Part shown: positions 1-6,371 of the stretch, piece by piece
How positions within the stretch are numbered: the first letter of the stretch is position 1
Layout: every line of letters begins with the position of its first letter
NCBI GenBank assembly: GCA_964471215.1
Contig: CAYYFC010000012.1
Span: forward strand, 1-38,966
DNA length: 38,966 nt
Source of the DNA: Archaeoglobus_B sp964471215
Lineage (GTDB): Archaea; Halobacteriota; Archaeoglobi; Archaeoglobales; Archaeoglobaceae
Direction: 5' to 3'
The notes under the pieces: generated by a model
Seen by the model: only the letters and a program-made list of their open reading frames with translations
Databases searched by the model: none
What the model was told of the DNA's origin: nothing
Translations under genes and position numbers: made by a program

Positions 1-1
1 T

Positions 2-262
2 ATCTATGAAAATTATTACCGCTCAGCAGCTCGACGACTGATATCATTATTCACAAAAAATCAGTATGTCCAAGTGAACTTCCTTGCAGACATGGGCTAT
101 CATGTCCAGAAGACCGTGAATAATAGGCTGATAGAGAAACAGGCCAATGCTCTCAACAGGCTAGGAGAGAATCATCTTTATCTTAAATGTAAACGGAAGC
201 GTCCAAAGTACCAGGGACAGATCAACTACTTCTGCAAGCTGATTAAGAGAGAGGGTAGATAG
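2..262 (+). CDS. C-terminal part of an unidentified protein (truncated by window edge)
   Basis: The reading frame is open from the first complete codon of the window to a TAG at 260-262, so this is the 3' end of a gene that starts upstream. The 86 visible residues are basic and lack membrane segments. They include a Lys/Arg-rich patch (KCKRKRPKYQG) near the end that could bind nucleic acid. I do not recognise the family. An internal GTG at 74 could act as a start, but nothing before it looks like a promoter, and the uninterrupted upstream frame argues for truncation. Confidence 0.45.
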   Translation: MYENYYRSAARRLISLFTKNQYVQVNFLADMGYHVQKTVNNRLIEKQANALNRLGENHLYLKCKRKRPKYQGQINYFCKLIKREGR

Positions 263-341
263 GAGCTGTGTATTTAATTGTTAAAACAATCAGGATTAAG
301 GTATCCATAAATCTAAAAATATTTAAAATTAAAATCTTTTC

Positions 342-461
342 ATGGATTTAATTGAAGTAATTATTCTAGCTATCAACTTCATTTTGGGCTTAGTATTTTT
401 ATATTTATTGAAAAAACAGGTCAAAAAAATTAAAGAAGAGGGTGATGAAAAAGAATCATGA
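342..461 (+). CDS. small single-span membrane protein (39 aa)
   Basis: A 39-residue ORF starts with ATG 342. An AT-rich TATA-like stretch (about 319-330) lies 15-20 bases upstream, which suits a leaderless or nearly leaderless archaeal transcript. Residues 2-22 form one hydrophobic helix (VIILAINFILGLVFLYLL), followed by a charged Lys/Glu tail, so the tail probably lies in the cytoplasm. The stop overlaps the start of the next ORF as ATGA, indicating translational coupling. No known family is recognised. Real-gene status rests on the hydrophobic-then-charged design, the promoter and the coupling. Confidence 0.5.
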   Translation: MDLIEVIILAINFILGLVFLYLLKKQVKKIKEEGDEKES

Positions 462-592
462 ATTTACTTGTTTTAGGTTTTATAATATGGTATTCTGGGT
501 TAATACAGAATGCATTTCTTAAGAAAAAGGATATGACATTTGTATTCCTAGGGGCTATAATATTTTTATATGGTTTTATTCTGCTACTATAA
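458..592 (+). CDS. small two-span membrane protein (44 aa), coupled to the preceding ORF
   Basis: The ATG at 458 overlaps the stop of the 39-aa ORF upstream by four bases (ATGA). The 44-residue product has a hydrophobic N-terminal helix (about 2-15), a short basic turn (KKKD, about 22-25) and a second hydrophobic helix (about 27-44) reaching the C-terminus. This looks like a helical hairpin that could pair with the upstream single-span protein. Tiny two-gene membrane cassettes of this kind occur in archaea next to transporters. I cannot assign a partner, and the family is unknown. Confidence 0.45.
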   Translation: MNLLVLGFIIWYSGLIQNAFLKKKDMTFVFLGAIIFLYGFILLL

Positions 593-1315
593 CTATATAA
601 GAGTTTCAAATTGGGTTTGGAAGAATCAAAAATTTAATTTTATATAATAATAGTTAACAATAATTAATTAAAGTTATAAACTAAATTCAAACATACAATA
701 ATCGCTTTCAGGCCGTTTTGAACTCTTTTAACCTTCATGTCCTTATTTACAGCTCTTACAAACCTTTAACAAATTTTAAACATCCAGTTTCACACCGTTT
801 TTGAAAATGCCTATAAATCGGGCGTATACTTCTTGTTATTAGTTTATCGCTTAATTTGCTTGAAAATTCAAAACTAGTTTTTTAGAGTTTTATACTTCCT
901 TAAAGAACAACTTTAACTCCTTCTCTAATCTTTTAATTGCTGGAATGGAAATAGCATTACCATATATCTATTAAGATAACTGAAGTTAAAAGATTTTACA
1001 GTAATGTTGATGTTAATGTTTATGCAGAGAGATTAAAAATTATGAAGGAAATTCTCAGAGAGGAATACGTGCTTCAAGATGTTACCAAAGAAGAAAGAGA
1101 TATCGACAGGATTATTAAGGAGCAGGAAGAAGAATTTCAAGAATGGGATATTTCTTTGCTTGAACAATAAAGGATTGTTGCAAAACTAAAAAGATAAGTG
1201 TGTTTAGAAGTCAAAACTAAAAACTTTTGCTCTGTTGAAAATATGTGATCAGCTTTGGTAAGTATATAAATGACTTAAAAAATTTTGAGGATTCAAGTGC
1301 GAACGGAGTTGAATT
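593..1315. other. AT-rich region without an established gene; contains a short gene fragment
   Basis: About 720 bases separate the small membrane genes from the permease. The only coding-like stretch is 1042-1170 (plus strand), which would give 42 residues rich in Glu, ending WDISLLEQ. Its frame is open upstream to a TAG at 952 without an ATG, GTG or TTG in a sensible place, so it looks like the remains of a longer helical protein, possibly an antitoxin-type protein. The motif TTTCAnnCCGTTTTtGAA occurs twice (706-722 and 788-805). Otherwise I see nothing convincing. Confidence 0.4.
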
Positions 1316-2053
1316 TCAAACGAACTTCATTAAAAACTTTATTGCAAGTATGTAGAATATAACTCCAAGTAGTTTTTTCACGTGATGTGGTTTGAGATAG
1401 CGATGAGTTATGTAGCCCGCTAAATAACCTGAAAATACCGCTGGTACTGAGGTTAATAATATCAGTGGCCAATCAATGCCTCCAAGTTGCCAATAAGTCA
1501 GAAAGCTCGTAAACGAGCTGAAAGGGACACTCAAAGCAGTTATAGTTGTGATCACCTTAGGATCAAATCCATAGAGTATGAGCATTGGGGATATGATTCC
1601 TCCACCACCCACACCGAGTAAGCCGGAAATGAAACCAGCAATAGATCCAACTGTCATCAGAACAAATAGGGAGCTTTCACTCTTGTGAACTTCTCTCTTC
1701 TTTGGTATGAAAACCATAGTTCCTGCGAAGAAAAGGAATGCCGTAAACGCAATTCCGACTACCCTTTCGGGGATAATGAATGACACGTAAGCTCCTAAAG
1801 GGGCAAAGAGAATTGAAGTTATTATAACCGGTAATGCTAATTTATAGTTCACCTTACCGTGTCTTACGTTGTGAGTTGTTATCGAAGCAGTTGATATGAA
1901 GTTCGTAAAAAGCCCAGTTGATCTTGCTATTGGAAAAGGAACACCTATAAACACAAGTATAGGGATTAGAGCTACCGCGGCTCCAAGGCCTCCCAATCCA
2001 AACACAAATGTCGTTAGGAAAGCCACAACGGTCACGAGTATCAGCGAAGGCAT
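1316..2053 (-). CDS. TauE/SafE family membrane permease (sulfite/organosulfonate or other anion exporter type)
   Basis: The 245-residue protein is strongly hydrophobic with about eight predicted membrane helices in two pseudo-repeats, the normal layout and size of TauE/SafE (former DUF81) permeases. Family features include the Gly-rich first helix (FGLGGLGAAVALIP) and the second-repeat counterpart GLLGVGGGGIISPMLILYG near residues 143-162. These proteins sit in the cytoplasmic membrane and are usually linked to movement of sulfur-containing anions or other small carboxylates or anions. The substrate cannot be read from sequence. No sulfur-metabolism gene lies next to it, and the gene stands alone between degraded loci. 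ATG at 2053 is the natural start because the first helix begins directly after it. Confidence 0.85.
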   Translation of the reverse strand: MPSLILVTVVAFLTTFVFGLGGLGAAVALIPILVFIGVPFPIARSTGLFTNFISTASITTHNVRHGKVNYKLALPVIITSILFAPLGAYVSFIIPERVVGIAFTAFLFFAGTMVFIPKKREVHKSESSLFVLMTVGSIAGFISGLLGVGGGGIISPMLILYGFDPKVITTITALSVPFSSFTSFLTYWQLGGIDWPLILLTSVPAVFSGYLAGYITHRYLKPHHVKKLLGVIFYILAIKFLMKFV

Positions 2054-2205
2054 AATTGAGGTTGCAATTATGTGTAAAAAAACTTGATCATGCTATGCTG
2101 AAGATTAGCTAACCATTTTGCCTCGTGAGACAGTAACGGTTTTTATAGACATTAGATACATCGTGAGAGCACAATATTTATACACTCACCTTTATCCATA
2201 TATCT

Positions 2206-2574
2206 CTAACGTAATAGACTAAAGTCTCTCAAATCCCAAGTTAACTCACCCTTAGGACTCACACTTTTGGCAATAATCCCAAAGTACTTTTCGTAATCGA
2301 TTAATCCCGTTAATTCAGCAACTTTTTCCAAGCTCCTTAGAATCTCTTTTACATCTTTCTTTCTAAGAGTTCTCCACTTTACTTCGACGAAGATTACTTT
2401 TTTCTCTCTTTCATTTAGAGCTACCAAATCTATTTCTTTATCTTTGTGTCACCATTTACCAATTTTTGTGAACTTAAAGGGTAACATTCCTCGTTTATTT
2501 AGCTCAATTAAGAACCGTCTAGCAACTTCCTCGAATACGTTGCCGAGGTATTGATCGAAATCTTTCATAACCAT
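2206..2574 (-). pseudogene. DUF234-type C-terminal domain of an archaeal ATPase, broken remnant
   Basis: Reading from an ATG at 2574, the frame gives a sequence typical of the C-terminal DUF234 domain of archaeal AAA-type ATPases: a lead-in ending YLGNVFEEVARRFL, then FTKIGKW, an in-frame TGA, then HKDKEIDLVALNEREKK and IFVEVKW. The EIDLVA...FVEVKW pattern resembles the PD-(D/E)XK nuclease-like core of this domain. The TGA (2449-2451) stands where homologues usually have a second Trp (inference from family memory), so one G-to-A change would create it. The N-terminal ATPase domain is absent. Only the downstream 73-codon piece (2206-2427) is an intact ORF. I read the whole as a decayed, truncated gene. 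Confidence 0.7.
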
Positions 2575-2601
2575 GTTAAGTAAAAGCTCACAATTGTCGT
2601 T

Positions 2602-2952
2602 TTAACCTGCCTGAGGGCTCAAAAGGGATTTTATCTTCTTTTGAAGGTCCTGCAATCTTTCCTTAAGCCTCTCTTCCTGTCTTTCCAGTGCCTTAATCCT
2701 TACCTCAAACGTCTCCTTCTTTTCTTTGAGCTCTTTTAGGATTTCATCCTTGTTCGTCCTAACCAAAACTGTTCCGACCGATTTGAATATCGCAGTGTCG
2801 CTCTCAACTTTTTCAACCTCCTGAATTGCATTTTCAACCTCCTTTAATGAGTTTTCTATCTGTATTCTCTGGCTTATAACTATCTGAAGCTGCTGCTGTA
2901 CCTGTTGGAGCTGAGCAAGCATGTTCTGAACTTGGGGGGGAAGTTCACCCAT
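2602..2952 (-). CDS. pfdB: prefoldin subunit beta
   Basis: This is the beta subunit of archaeal prefoldin, the hexameric jellyfish-shaped cochaperone that captures unfolded proteins in the cytoplasm and passes them to the thermosome. The 116-residue length is typical. It has an N-terminal heptad-rich helix (about 5-45, Gln-rich), a short beta-hairpin region (about 55-70, with FKSVGTVLVRT) and a C-terminal coiled-coil helix (about 72-112). The start ATG at 2952 directly abuts the stop of pcc1 upstream, so the two are co-transcribed and probably translationally coupled. The pcc1-pfdB pair next to a Brix protein is a conserved archaeal arrangement, normally with ribosomal L37Ae and RpoP nearby. 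Confidence 0.93.
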   Translation of the reverse strand: MGELPPQVQNMLAQLQQVQQQLQIVISQRIQIENSLKEVENAIQEVEKVESDTAIFKSVGTVLVRTNKDEILKELKEKKETFEVRIKALERQEERLKERLQDLQKKIKSLLSPQAG

Positions 2953-3165
2953 TTATAACACCTCCAAACACGCTTTAATCAATCTAAGCCAAGAGTTTAT
3001 ACTCGCCCTGAGCTCAGATAAATCCTTTGCCCTGATCCTAATCTTAAGCTTACCTCCCTCTAGATAAATCTTTGTATAGCTTATGGCCTGATTCTCCTCA
3101 ACCTTAAGAGCCTCATAAATATGTTTCGTCAGCTCTTTAAGATCAAATACGAACTCAGCCTCCAT
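2953..3165 (-). CDS. pcc1: KEOPS complex Pcc1-like subunit
   Basis: The 70-residue protein matches the small Pcc1 fold: a beta strand, a helix carrying LKVEE, two strands (AISYTKIYLEGGKLKIRIRA), then the C-terminal helix with SELRASINSWLRL. Pcc1 is the dimerisation subunit of KEOPS (with Kae1, Bud32 and Cgi121), which makes N6-threonylcarbamoyladenosine on ANN-decoding tRNAs. Its position directly upstream of pfdB and downstream of the Brix gene is the standard archaeal context. The unit is now interrupted upstream by insertion-sequence debris. A second Pcc1-like protein is encoded at 37085-37309. Identification rests on size, predicted secondary structure and context, since no sharp motif exists. 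Confidence 0.82.
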   Translation of the reverse strand: MEAEFVFDLKELTKHIYEALKVEENQAISYTKIYLEGGKLKIRIRAKDLSELRASINSWLRLIKACLEVL

Positions 3166-3267
3166 ACCTAATCCGTTCTCTCCTCAAGACGGTTTAAGTA
3201 ATTTTTCGTAACATTTAACCGCCTTGAGGGTTCTCCCGTTCAGTCTGGCTTTATGAGCTAGGCTTCA

Positions 3268-3378
3268 TCAGGGAGCGTTCAGGGGGGAACGGAGCTCCCC
3301 ACATCCTGACTTGAAAATATTAAGAGTTGCTACTACATCTCTATCAAATTTTAAATTACATTTCTTGCAGTTCACAAA
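3268..3378 (-). pseudogene. TnpB C-terminal fragment (IS200/IS605 or IS607 family)
   Basis: In this frame the minus strand reads FVNCKKCNLKFDRDVVATLN followed by an IFKSGCGELRSPLNAP tail and a TGA. The second CXXC pair of the zinc ribbon and the DRDVVATLNI segment, carrying the last RuvC aspartate, are hallmarks of TnpB nucleases. Only about 36 codons survive. The fragment stops abruptly where the structured repeat at 3381 begins, suggesting recombination or a second insertion at that point. Similar tails recur at 23842 and 32010. Confidence 0.8.
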
Positions 3379-3380
3379 AC

Positions 3381-3575
3381 GTTGCTAAGGAAGCTTTAGA
3401 GGAGAGGAATTATTGGAGGAGGGGATATGTACGTGTCATCAACTTTTAAAAAATTAATTGACTTCTATTGTAGAGTTTTGATCTGACAAACCTGATGACT
3501 CAAACAGACACCGTGAGGTAGTTGAGTGGGGAGTTCCATGGGGAACACTCGCCCCTTAAGGCGGGGAGGAGGTCA
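3381..3575 (+). repeat. ~190-bp structured IS-end repeat, copy 1
   Basis: This stretch aligns along its whole length, with gaps, to 27112-27307. Shared blocks are the start GCTAAGGAAGCTTT, then GTGTCATCAACTTT, then ATTGTAGAG, CTGATGAC/CCGATGAC and the end GGCGGGGAGGTCA. Near the end is a small hairpin (GTTCC-ATG-GGGAAC) followed by an inverted GC-rich stem (CCCCTTAAGGCGGGG). This is how subterminal ends of TnpB-bearing elements look. The end gives the stop codon of the TnpA fragment at 3556. There is no coding capacity. Confidence 0.6.
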
Positions 3576-3699
3576 ATACTCTTATCTTACCTTCTCTAGC
3601 CAATCTCTGTAATGTCTTTGGATGAACTCCTAATATCTCCGAAGCATTCTTTACCTGATACAATTTTTCCACAATGTTCCTTATTATATTTAATTGCAT
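3556..3699 (-). pseudogene. IS607-type TnpA N-terminal (MerR-like HTH) fragment
   Basis: Starting at ATG 3699, the 47-codon frame contains LYQVKNASEILGVHPKTLQR followed by LAREGKIRVL. This is the MerR-like helix-turn-helix that opens the serine recombinase TnpA of IS607-family elements. The catalytic recombinase domain, normally about 140 residues, is missing. The frame runs straight into the GC-rich end of the neighbouring repeat and terminates there (TAA 3556-3558). A full IS607 element was probably here once. The leftover DNA-binding domain might still be expressed, but nothing shows that. Confidence 0.7.
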
Positions 3700-3714
3700 A
3701 AATCGAAAAGTGCG

Positions 3715-4233
3715 TCAAAACCCATCTCTTTTAACCTTCATCTTAAACACCATTAAATCCTCATAGTAAAACTCGAATATATAAAATTCGTCGCTTCTTC
3801 TGACAAAAACCTTTTTTTTGAAATCAACCTTTCTGGCAAGTTTTAGACCTGCTTTGCTCTGGGGTATAGCTTCAAGCAGAACCGGATCAAAAGGAACCTT
3901 GCCTATGAATACAACAGGGCTGTCGTCCATTTTTACCTTTATAACATTACTTACGTTGAACCTGATCTTGAGTAATATACTCTCATCTTTTGGATTTATT
4001 ATCTTCAAAATCGCTGGATTTCCCTTAACCTCCTCTATTATTGCCAATCCTTCATCCGATGAAAGTTTAAACAGTTCATTTAAGCTCAATTTTCCTCTGT
4101 TTATGTATCTCCAGTTCATAAACCTTGCAAGAACCTTTGCCAGACTTCTCGTCCTTCTGCTGGGCTTTCTCGAAGTCGTCAGCAACACGGTTAAGTTAGG
4201 AGATAATAACTTAAAACCTTTAAGACCCCTCAC
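3715..4233 (-). CDS. Brix domain protein, archaeal Imp4-like ribosome biogenesis factor
   Basis: The 172-residue protein fits the single-domain archaeal Brix (Imp4/Rpf) family, which binds pre-rRNA during small or large ribosomal subunit assembly. It opens with LLTTSRKPSRRTRSLAKVLA (after residue 16), the typical Brix N-terminal signature, followed by ARFMNWRYINRGKLSL. A later PVVFIGKVPFDP strand segment is also characteristic. The gene is transcribed toward pcc1-pfdB, its usual partners, but 500 bases of IS debris now separate them. A TATA-like box (TTTATAATTAG on the minus strand, about 4242-4252) precedes the start. GC-rich IS ends downstream may act as a terminator. Exact target rRNA is unknown. 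Confidence 0.85.
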   Translation of the reverse strand: MRGLKGFKLLSPNLTVLLTTSRKPSRRTRSLAKVLARFMNWRYINRGKLSLNELFKLSSDEGLAIIEEVKGNPAILKIINPKDESILLKIRFNVSNVIKVKMDDSPVVFIGKVPFDPVLLEAIPQSKAGLKLARKVDFKKKVFVRRSDEFYIFEFYYEDLMVFKMKVKRDGF

Positions 4234-4337
4234 GTTTTAAAAAGAGCTAATTATAAAAAAAATTTGGAGGTTTATTTGCAGATGGTTAAATGAAATTTTT
4301 ACTTTTTAAGTATAATCAAAGATTTCAGGAGTTAGCT

Positions 4338-4781
4338 TTATTTCAACTCATCCTTCCTCTTCTCGATAACCCTTATACACTCTATGGATGTGTACGGATA
4401 GTTCCCACTTTCGTCCTTCTCCAATGCCTTGACCATATCCCATATGGTCAACAGGGCTATACTAACACCAGTAAGAGCTTCCATTTCAACCCCTGTCTTT
4501 CCTATCGATTTTACAAGGCATCTGACCTTAACTCCATCGTTCAAAATTTCGAAGTCGATTTTAACGGATGTGATTGGGATCGGATGACACATGGGTATCA
4601 ACTCTGGAGTCTTCTTGACCGCGAGTATTGCCGATACGTTTGCAGTCTTTATCACATCCCCTTTTGGAATCCTGTTTTCCCTTATAGCCTCTATAGTTTC
4701 TCTTTTAAGTCTTATGAAGCCCTCGGCTATTGCGGTTCTGATTACGTCCTCCTTCTCAGATATGTCAACCATTTTAAGCAT
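4338..4781 (-). CDS. moaC: cyclic pyranopterin monophosphate synthase MoaC
   Basis: MoaC performs the second half of the first step of molybdenum cofactor synthesis, turning 3',8-cyclo-7,8-dihydro-GTP into cyclic pyranopterin monophosphate. The 147-residue length is standard. The two family signatures are present: IPMCHPIPIT around residues 62-71, and GKTGVEMEALTGV around 93-105, which carries the catalytic Lys and the active-site Glu/Met segment. The gene is divergent from rps17e, and no other moa gene is adjacent. The start could be ATG 4781 or the ATG three codons later (MVDISEK); homologues usually begin with the HxD/MVDIS region, so the second is possible. Archaeoglobales need this cofactor for tungsten and molybdenum enzymes. 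Confidence 0.95.
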   Translation of the reverse strand: MLKMVDISEKEDVIRTAIAEGFIRLKRETIEAIRENRIPKGDVIKTANVSAILAVKKTPELIPMCHPIPITSVKIDFEILNDGVKVRCLVKSIGKTGVEMEALTGVSIALLTIWDMVKALEKDESGNYPYTSIECIRVIEKRKDELK

Positions 4782-4800
4782 AAGATTTTAAAATAATTTA

Positions 4801-4866
4801 AATGAGAAATCTTTTTCGGTCTCATTGAGCAAGGTTTAAATAAGGGTCGTTCAGATTACTAGGGGG
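4801..4866 (+). promoter_or_regulatory. divergent moaC/rps17e control region with 7-bp inverted repeat, TATA box and RBS
   Basis: Between the two divergent starts lies the inverted repeat AATGAGA (4801-4807) and TCTCATT (4820-4826), then a TATA-like GTTTAAATAAG (about 4834-4844). A purine-rich AGGGGGA (4860-4866) sits seven bases before the rps17e ATG. The purine run is a strong Shine-Dalgarno and shows that this transcript has a leader, unlike many others here. The inverted repeat could be a regulator site. That is inference only. Confidence 0.45.
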
Positions 4867-4873
4867 ATTTGCC

Positions 4874-5086
4874 ATGGGTACGGTTAAACCCGCGTATATT
4901 AAAAACATTGCAATAGAGTTGATAAAGAGATATCCAGATATATGGACGGGAGATTTCGATATAAATAAAAAACTCGTTCAGGAATTAACGAACATAAGAA
5001 GTAAAAGGGTCAGAAATAGAGTGGCGGGTTATATAACGAGAAAGGTTAATAAGGGATGGGTGCAAAAAATTTTAAAGGAATCTTGA
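4874..5086 (+). CDS. rps17e: 30S ribosomal protein S17e
   Basis: The 70-residue basic protein begins MGTVKPAYIKNIAIELIKRY and contains the family motif IRSKRVRNRVAGYITRKV (about residues 42-59). This is the archaeal/eukaryal S17e that binds the head of the small ribosomal subunit. Length is normal for archaea, without the eukaryotic C-terminal extension. It is followed 13 bases later by dapA, with the dapA ribosome binding site (GAGGGGGG) overlapping the S17e stop, so the two are an operon. The ATG at 4874 follows a clear ribosome binding site. Confidence 0.95.
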   Translation: MGTVKPAYIKNIAIELIKRYPDIWTGDFDINKKLVQELTNIRSKRVRNRVAGYITRKVNKGWVQKILKES

Positions 5087-5099
5087 GGGGGGCTGAATC

Positions 5100-5969
5100 A
5101 TGTTTGAAGGTATTATACCGGCCTTGGTCACGCCTTTTAAAGAGAATTCTGAGATAGATTATGAGGGCATAAGCAGAAACCTTGATTTTCTGGAAAAGTA
5201 CATAGATGCGGTAGTGCCTGCTGGTACTACAGGTGAATCCGCCACCCTGAGCTACCAGGAGCATATAGACGTTATAAAATACGTGTGCGAAGTATCAAAG
5301 GTTCCCGTGATAGCTGGAGCAGGATCTAATTCGACGAAGGAGGCTATATTCCTAGGTAAAGAAGTTGAAAAGGCTGGAGCAGATGCGGCAATGTTCATAA
5401 CACCTTATTACAACAAGCCTAACAAGGAGGGCTTATACGAGCATTACAGGAGTATAGCTCAGGAGATATCCATTCCGATAATAATATACAACGTTCCATC
5501 CAGAACGGCCGTGAATATAACGCCTGATGTTGTAGAAAGGTTGTCAAAGGACTTCGATAACATAATAGGTATCAAGGAGGCGAGCGGAAATCTAAAGCAG
5601 ATAGCTGAGATAATAAGAAGGACTCCAGACAACTTTGTCGTATTATCGGGTGACGATTTCCTGACATTACCTATACTCTCCTTGGGCGGAAAAGGTGTTG
5701 TAAGCGTTGCGGCAAACATTGCACCAAAGCTTATGAAGGAAATGTTTCAGGCATTTAAGGAAGGAAATATTGAAAAGGCAAGAGAGATACATTACAAACT
5801 CATGCCTCTGTTTGAAGTTCTGTTCATAGATACAAATCCGATTCCGGTAAAAAAGGCTATGGAGCTAATGGGACTTGCTGCAGGAAAGCCACGATTACCT
5901 CTGGTTGAACTGAGTGAGGAAAAAACGGAAAAATTGAAAGAAGTACTTAAATCTTTAGGATTACTTTAA
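5100..5969 (+). CDS. dapA: 4-hydroxy-tetrahydrodipicolinate synthase
   Basis: DapA condenses pyruvate with aspartate semialdehyde in the diaminopimelate/lysine pathway. The 289-residue (beta/alpha)8 barrel has the expected active-site set: GTTGES at 42-47 (Thr44/Thr45), Tyr at about 104 in TPYYNKPN, Tyr130 in IIYNVPSRT, and the Schiff-base Lys159 in GIKEASG. SGDD at about 178-181 matches the substrate pocket of the family. It could belong to a related aldolase of the DapA/NanA family, but the motif set fits DapA best. It is co-transcribed with rps17e. Its last nine bases overlap the 3' end of the opposing gene at 5961, so the two transcripts meet tail to tail. Confidence 0.93.
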   Translation: MFEGIIPALVTPFKENSEIDYEGISRNLDFLEKYIDAVVPAGTTGESATLSYQEHIDVIKYVCEVSKVPVIAGAGSNSTKEAIFLGKEVEKAGADAAMFITPYYNKPNKEGLYEHYRSIAQEISIPIIIYNVPSRTAVNITPDVVERLSKDFDNIIGIKEASGNLKQIAEIIRRTPDNFVVLSGDDFLTLPILSLGGKGVVSVAANIAPKLMKEMFQAFKEGNIEKAREIHYKLMPLFEVLFIDTNPIPVKKAMELMGLAAGKPRLPLVELSEEKTEKLKEVLKSLGLL

Positions 5970-6341
5970 TTCGAGTCTAGCCCTATTAATCGTATCGACT
6001 ATAAATCTTATGGTCTCATCGACAACCCCATCGGACACCTCTTTCTTTAACTTCATTATCTTTCTCTCAAGAGCCTCCAAAACCTCTACTATTCTCCTGT
6101 GATGCGTGTCCAGCTGAAGCAGAACGTAAGTTCTTAACAGATCCAAGTTGTTCAGAGCATCGCTTTCCGAAATGTCACCGTTCTGGAACTTGTTCATTAT
6201 AAACTCCACGTCACCTCTAAACATCTCCTTGATTTTTTCGCCGTCCGTCAACTCCTTTATGATCTTTTCGATATCGTTTGCAAAATCGTATATCTTTTTA
6301 TAGAATTCGCTCATCTTTTCTAAGTACGTGTTTTTATACAT
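5961..6341 (-). CDS. conserved-looking helical protein of unknown function
   Basis: The 126-residue product is almost entirely alpha-helical and charged, with no Cys, no membrane segment and no recognisable catalytic motif. Heptad-like spacing around 15-35 and 85-125 suggests a helical bundle or coiled-coil dimer. It reads VEVLEALERKIMKLKKEV near residues 84-101. The gene lies just upstream of nothing on its strand, follows pyrG in the same direction after 30 bases, and probably belongs to the trm112-pyrG transcript. The 3' end overlaps dapA by nine bases. ATG 6341 is the first start after the pyrG stop; the internal ATG at residue 10 is an alternative. Function is unknown. Confidence 0.7.
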   Translation of the reverse strand: MYKNTYLEKMSEFYKKIYDFANDIEKIIKELTDGEKIKEMFRGDVEFIMNKFQNGDISESDALNNLDLLRTYVLLQLDTHHRRIVEVLEALERKIMKLKKEVSDGVVDETIRFIVDTINRARLELK

Positions 6342-6371
6342 ATCATCCTATTGTTTTTCTGGTTTAAAAAA

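Noticed and set aside
600..830. Possible degenerate CRISPR repeats: TTTCAnnCCGTTTTtGAA at 706 and 788.
   Set aside because: Only two copies of a short degenerate motif, no further units at regular spacing, and no cas genes in the window.
2440..2460. The in-frame TGA and the TAG codons in other broken genes as selenocysteine or pyrrolysine codons.
   Set aside because: All occur in genes with other signs of decay (truncation, frameshift, small orphan), and no recoding signals are visible.
4290..4796. A 168-codon plus-strand frame over moaC.
   Set aside because: It is antisense to moaC, whose motifs are unmistakable, and its translation is rich in Tyr/Phe/Cys without family resemblance.
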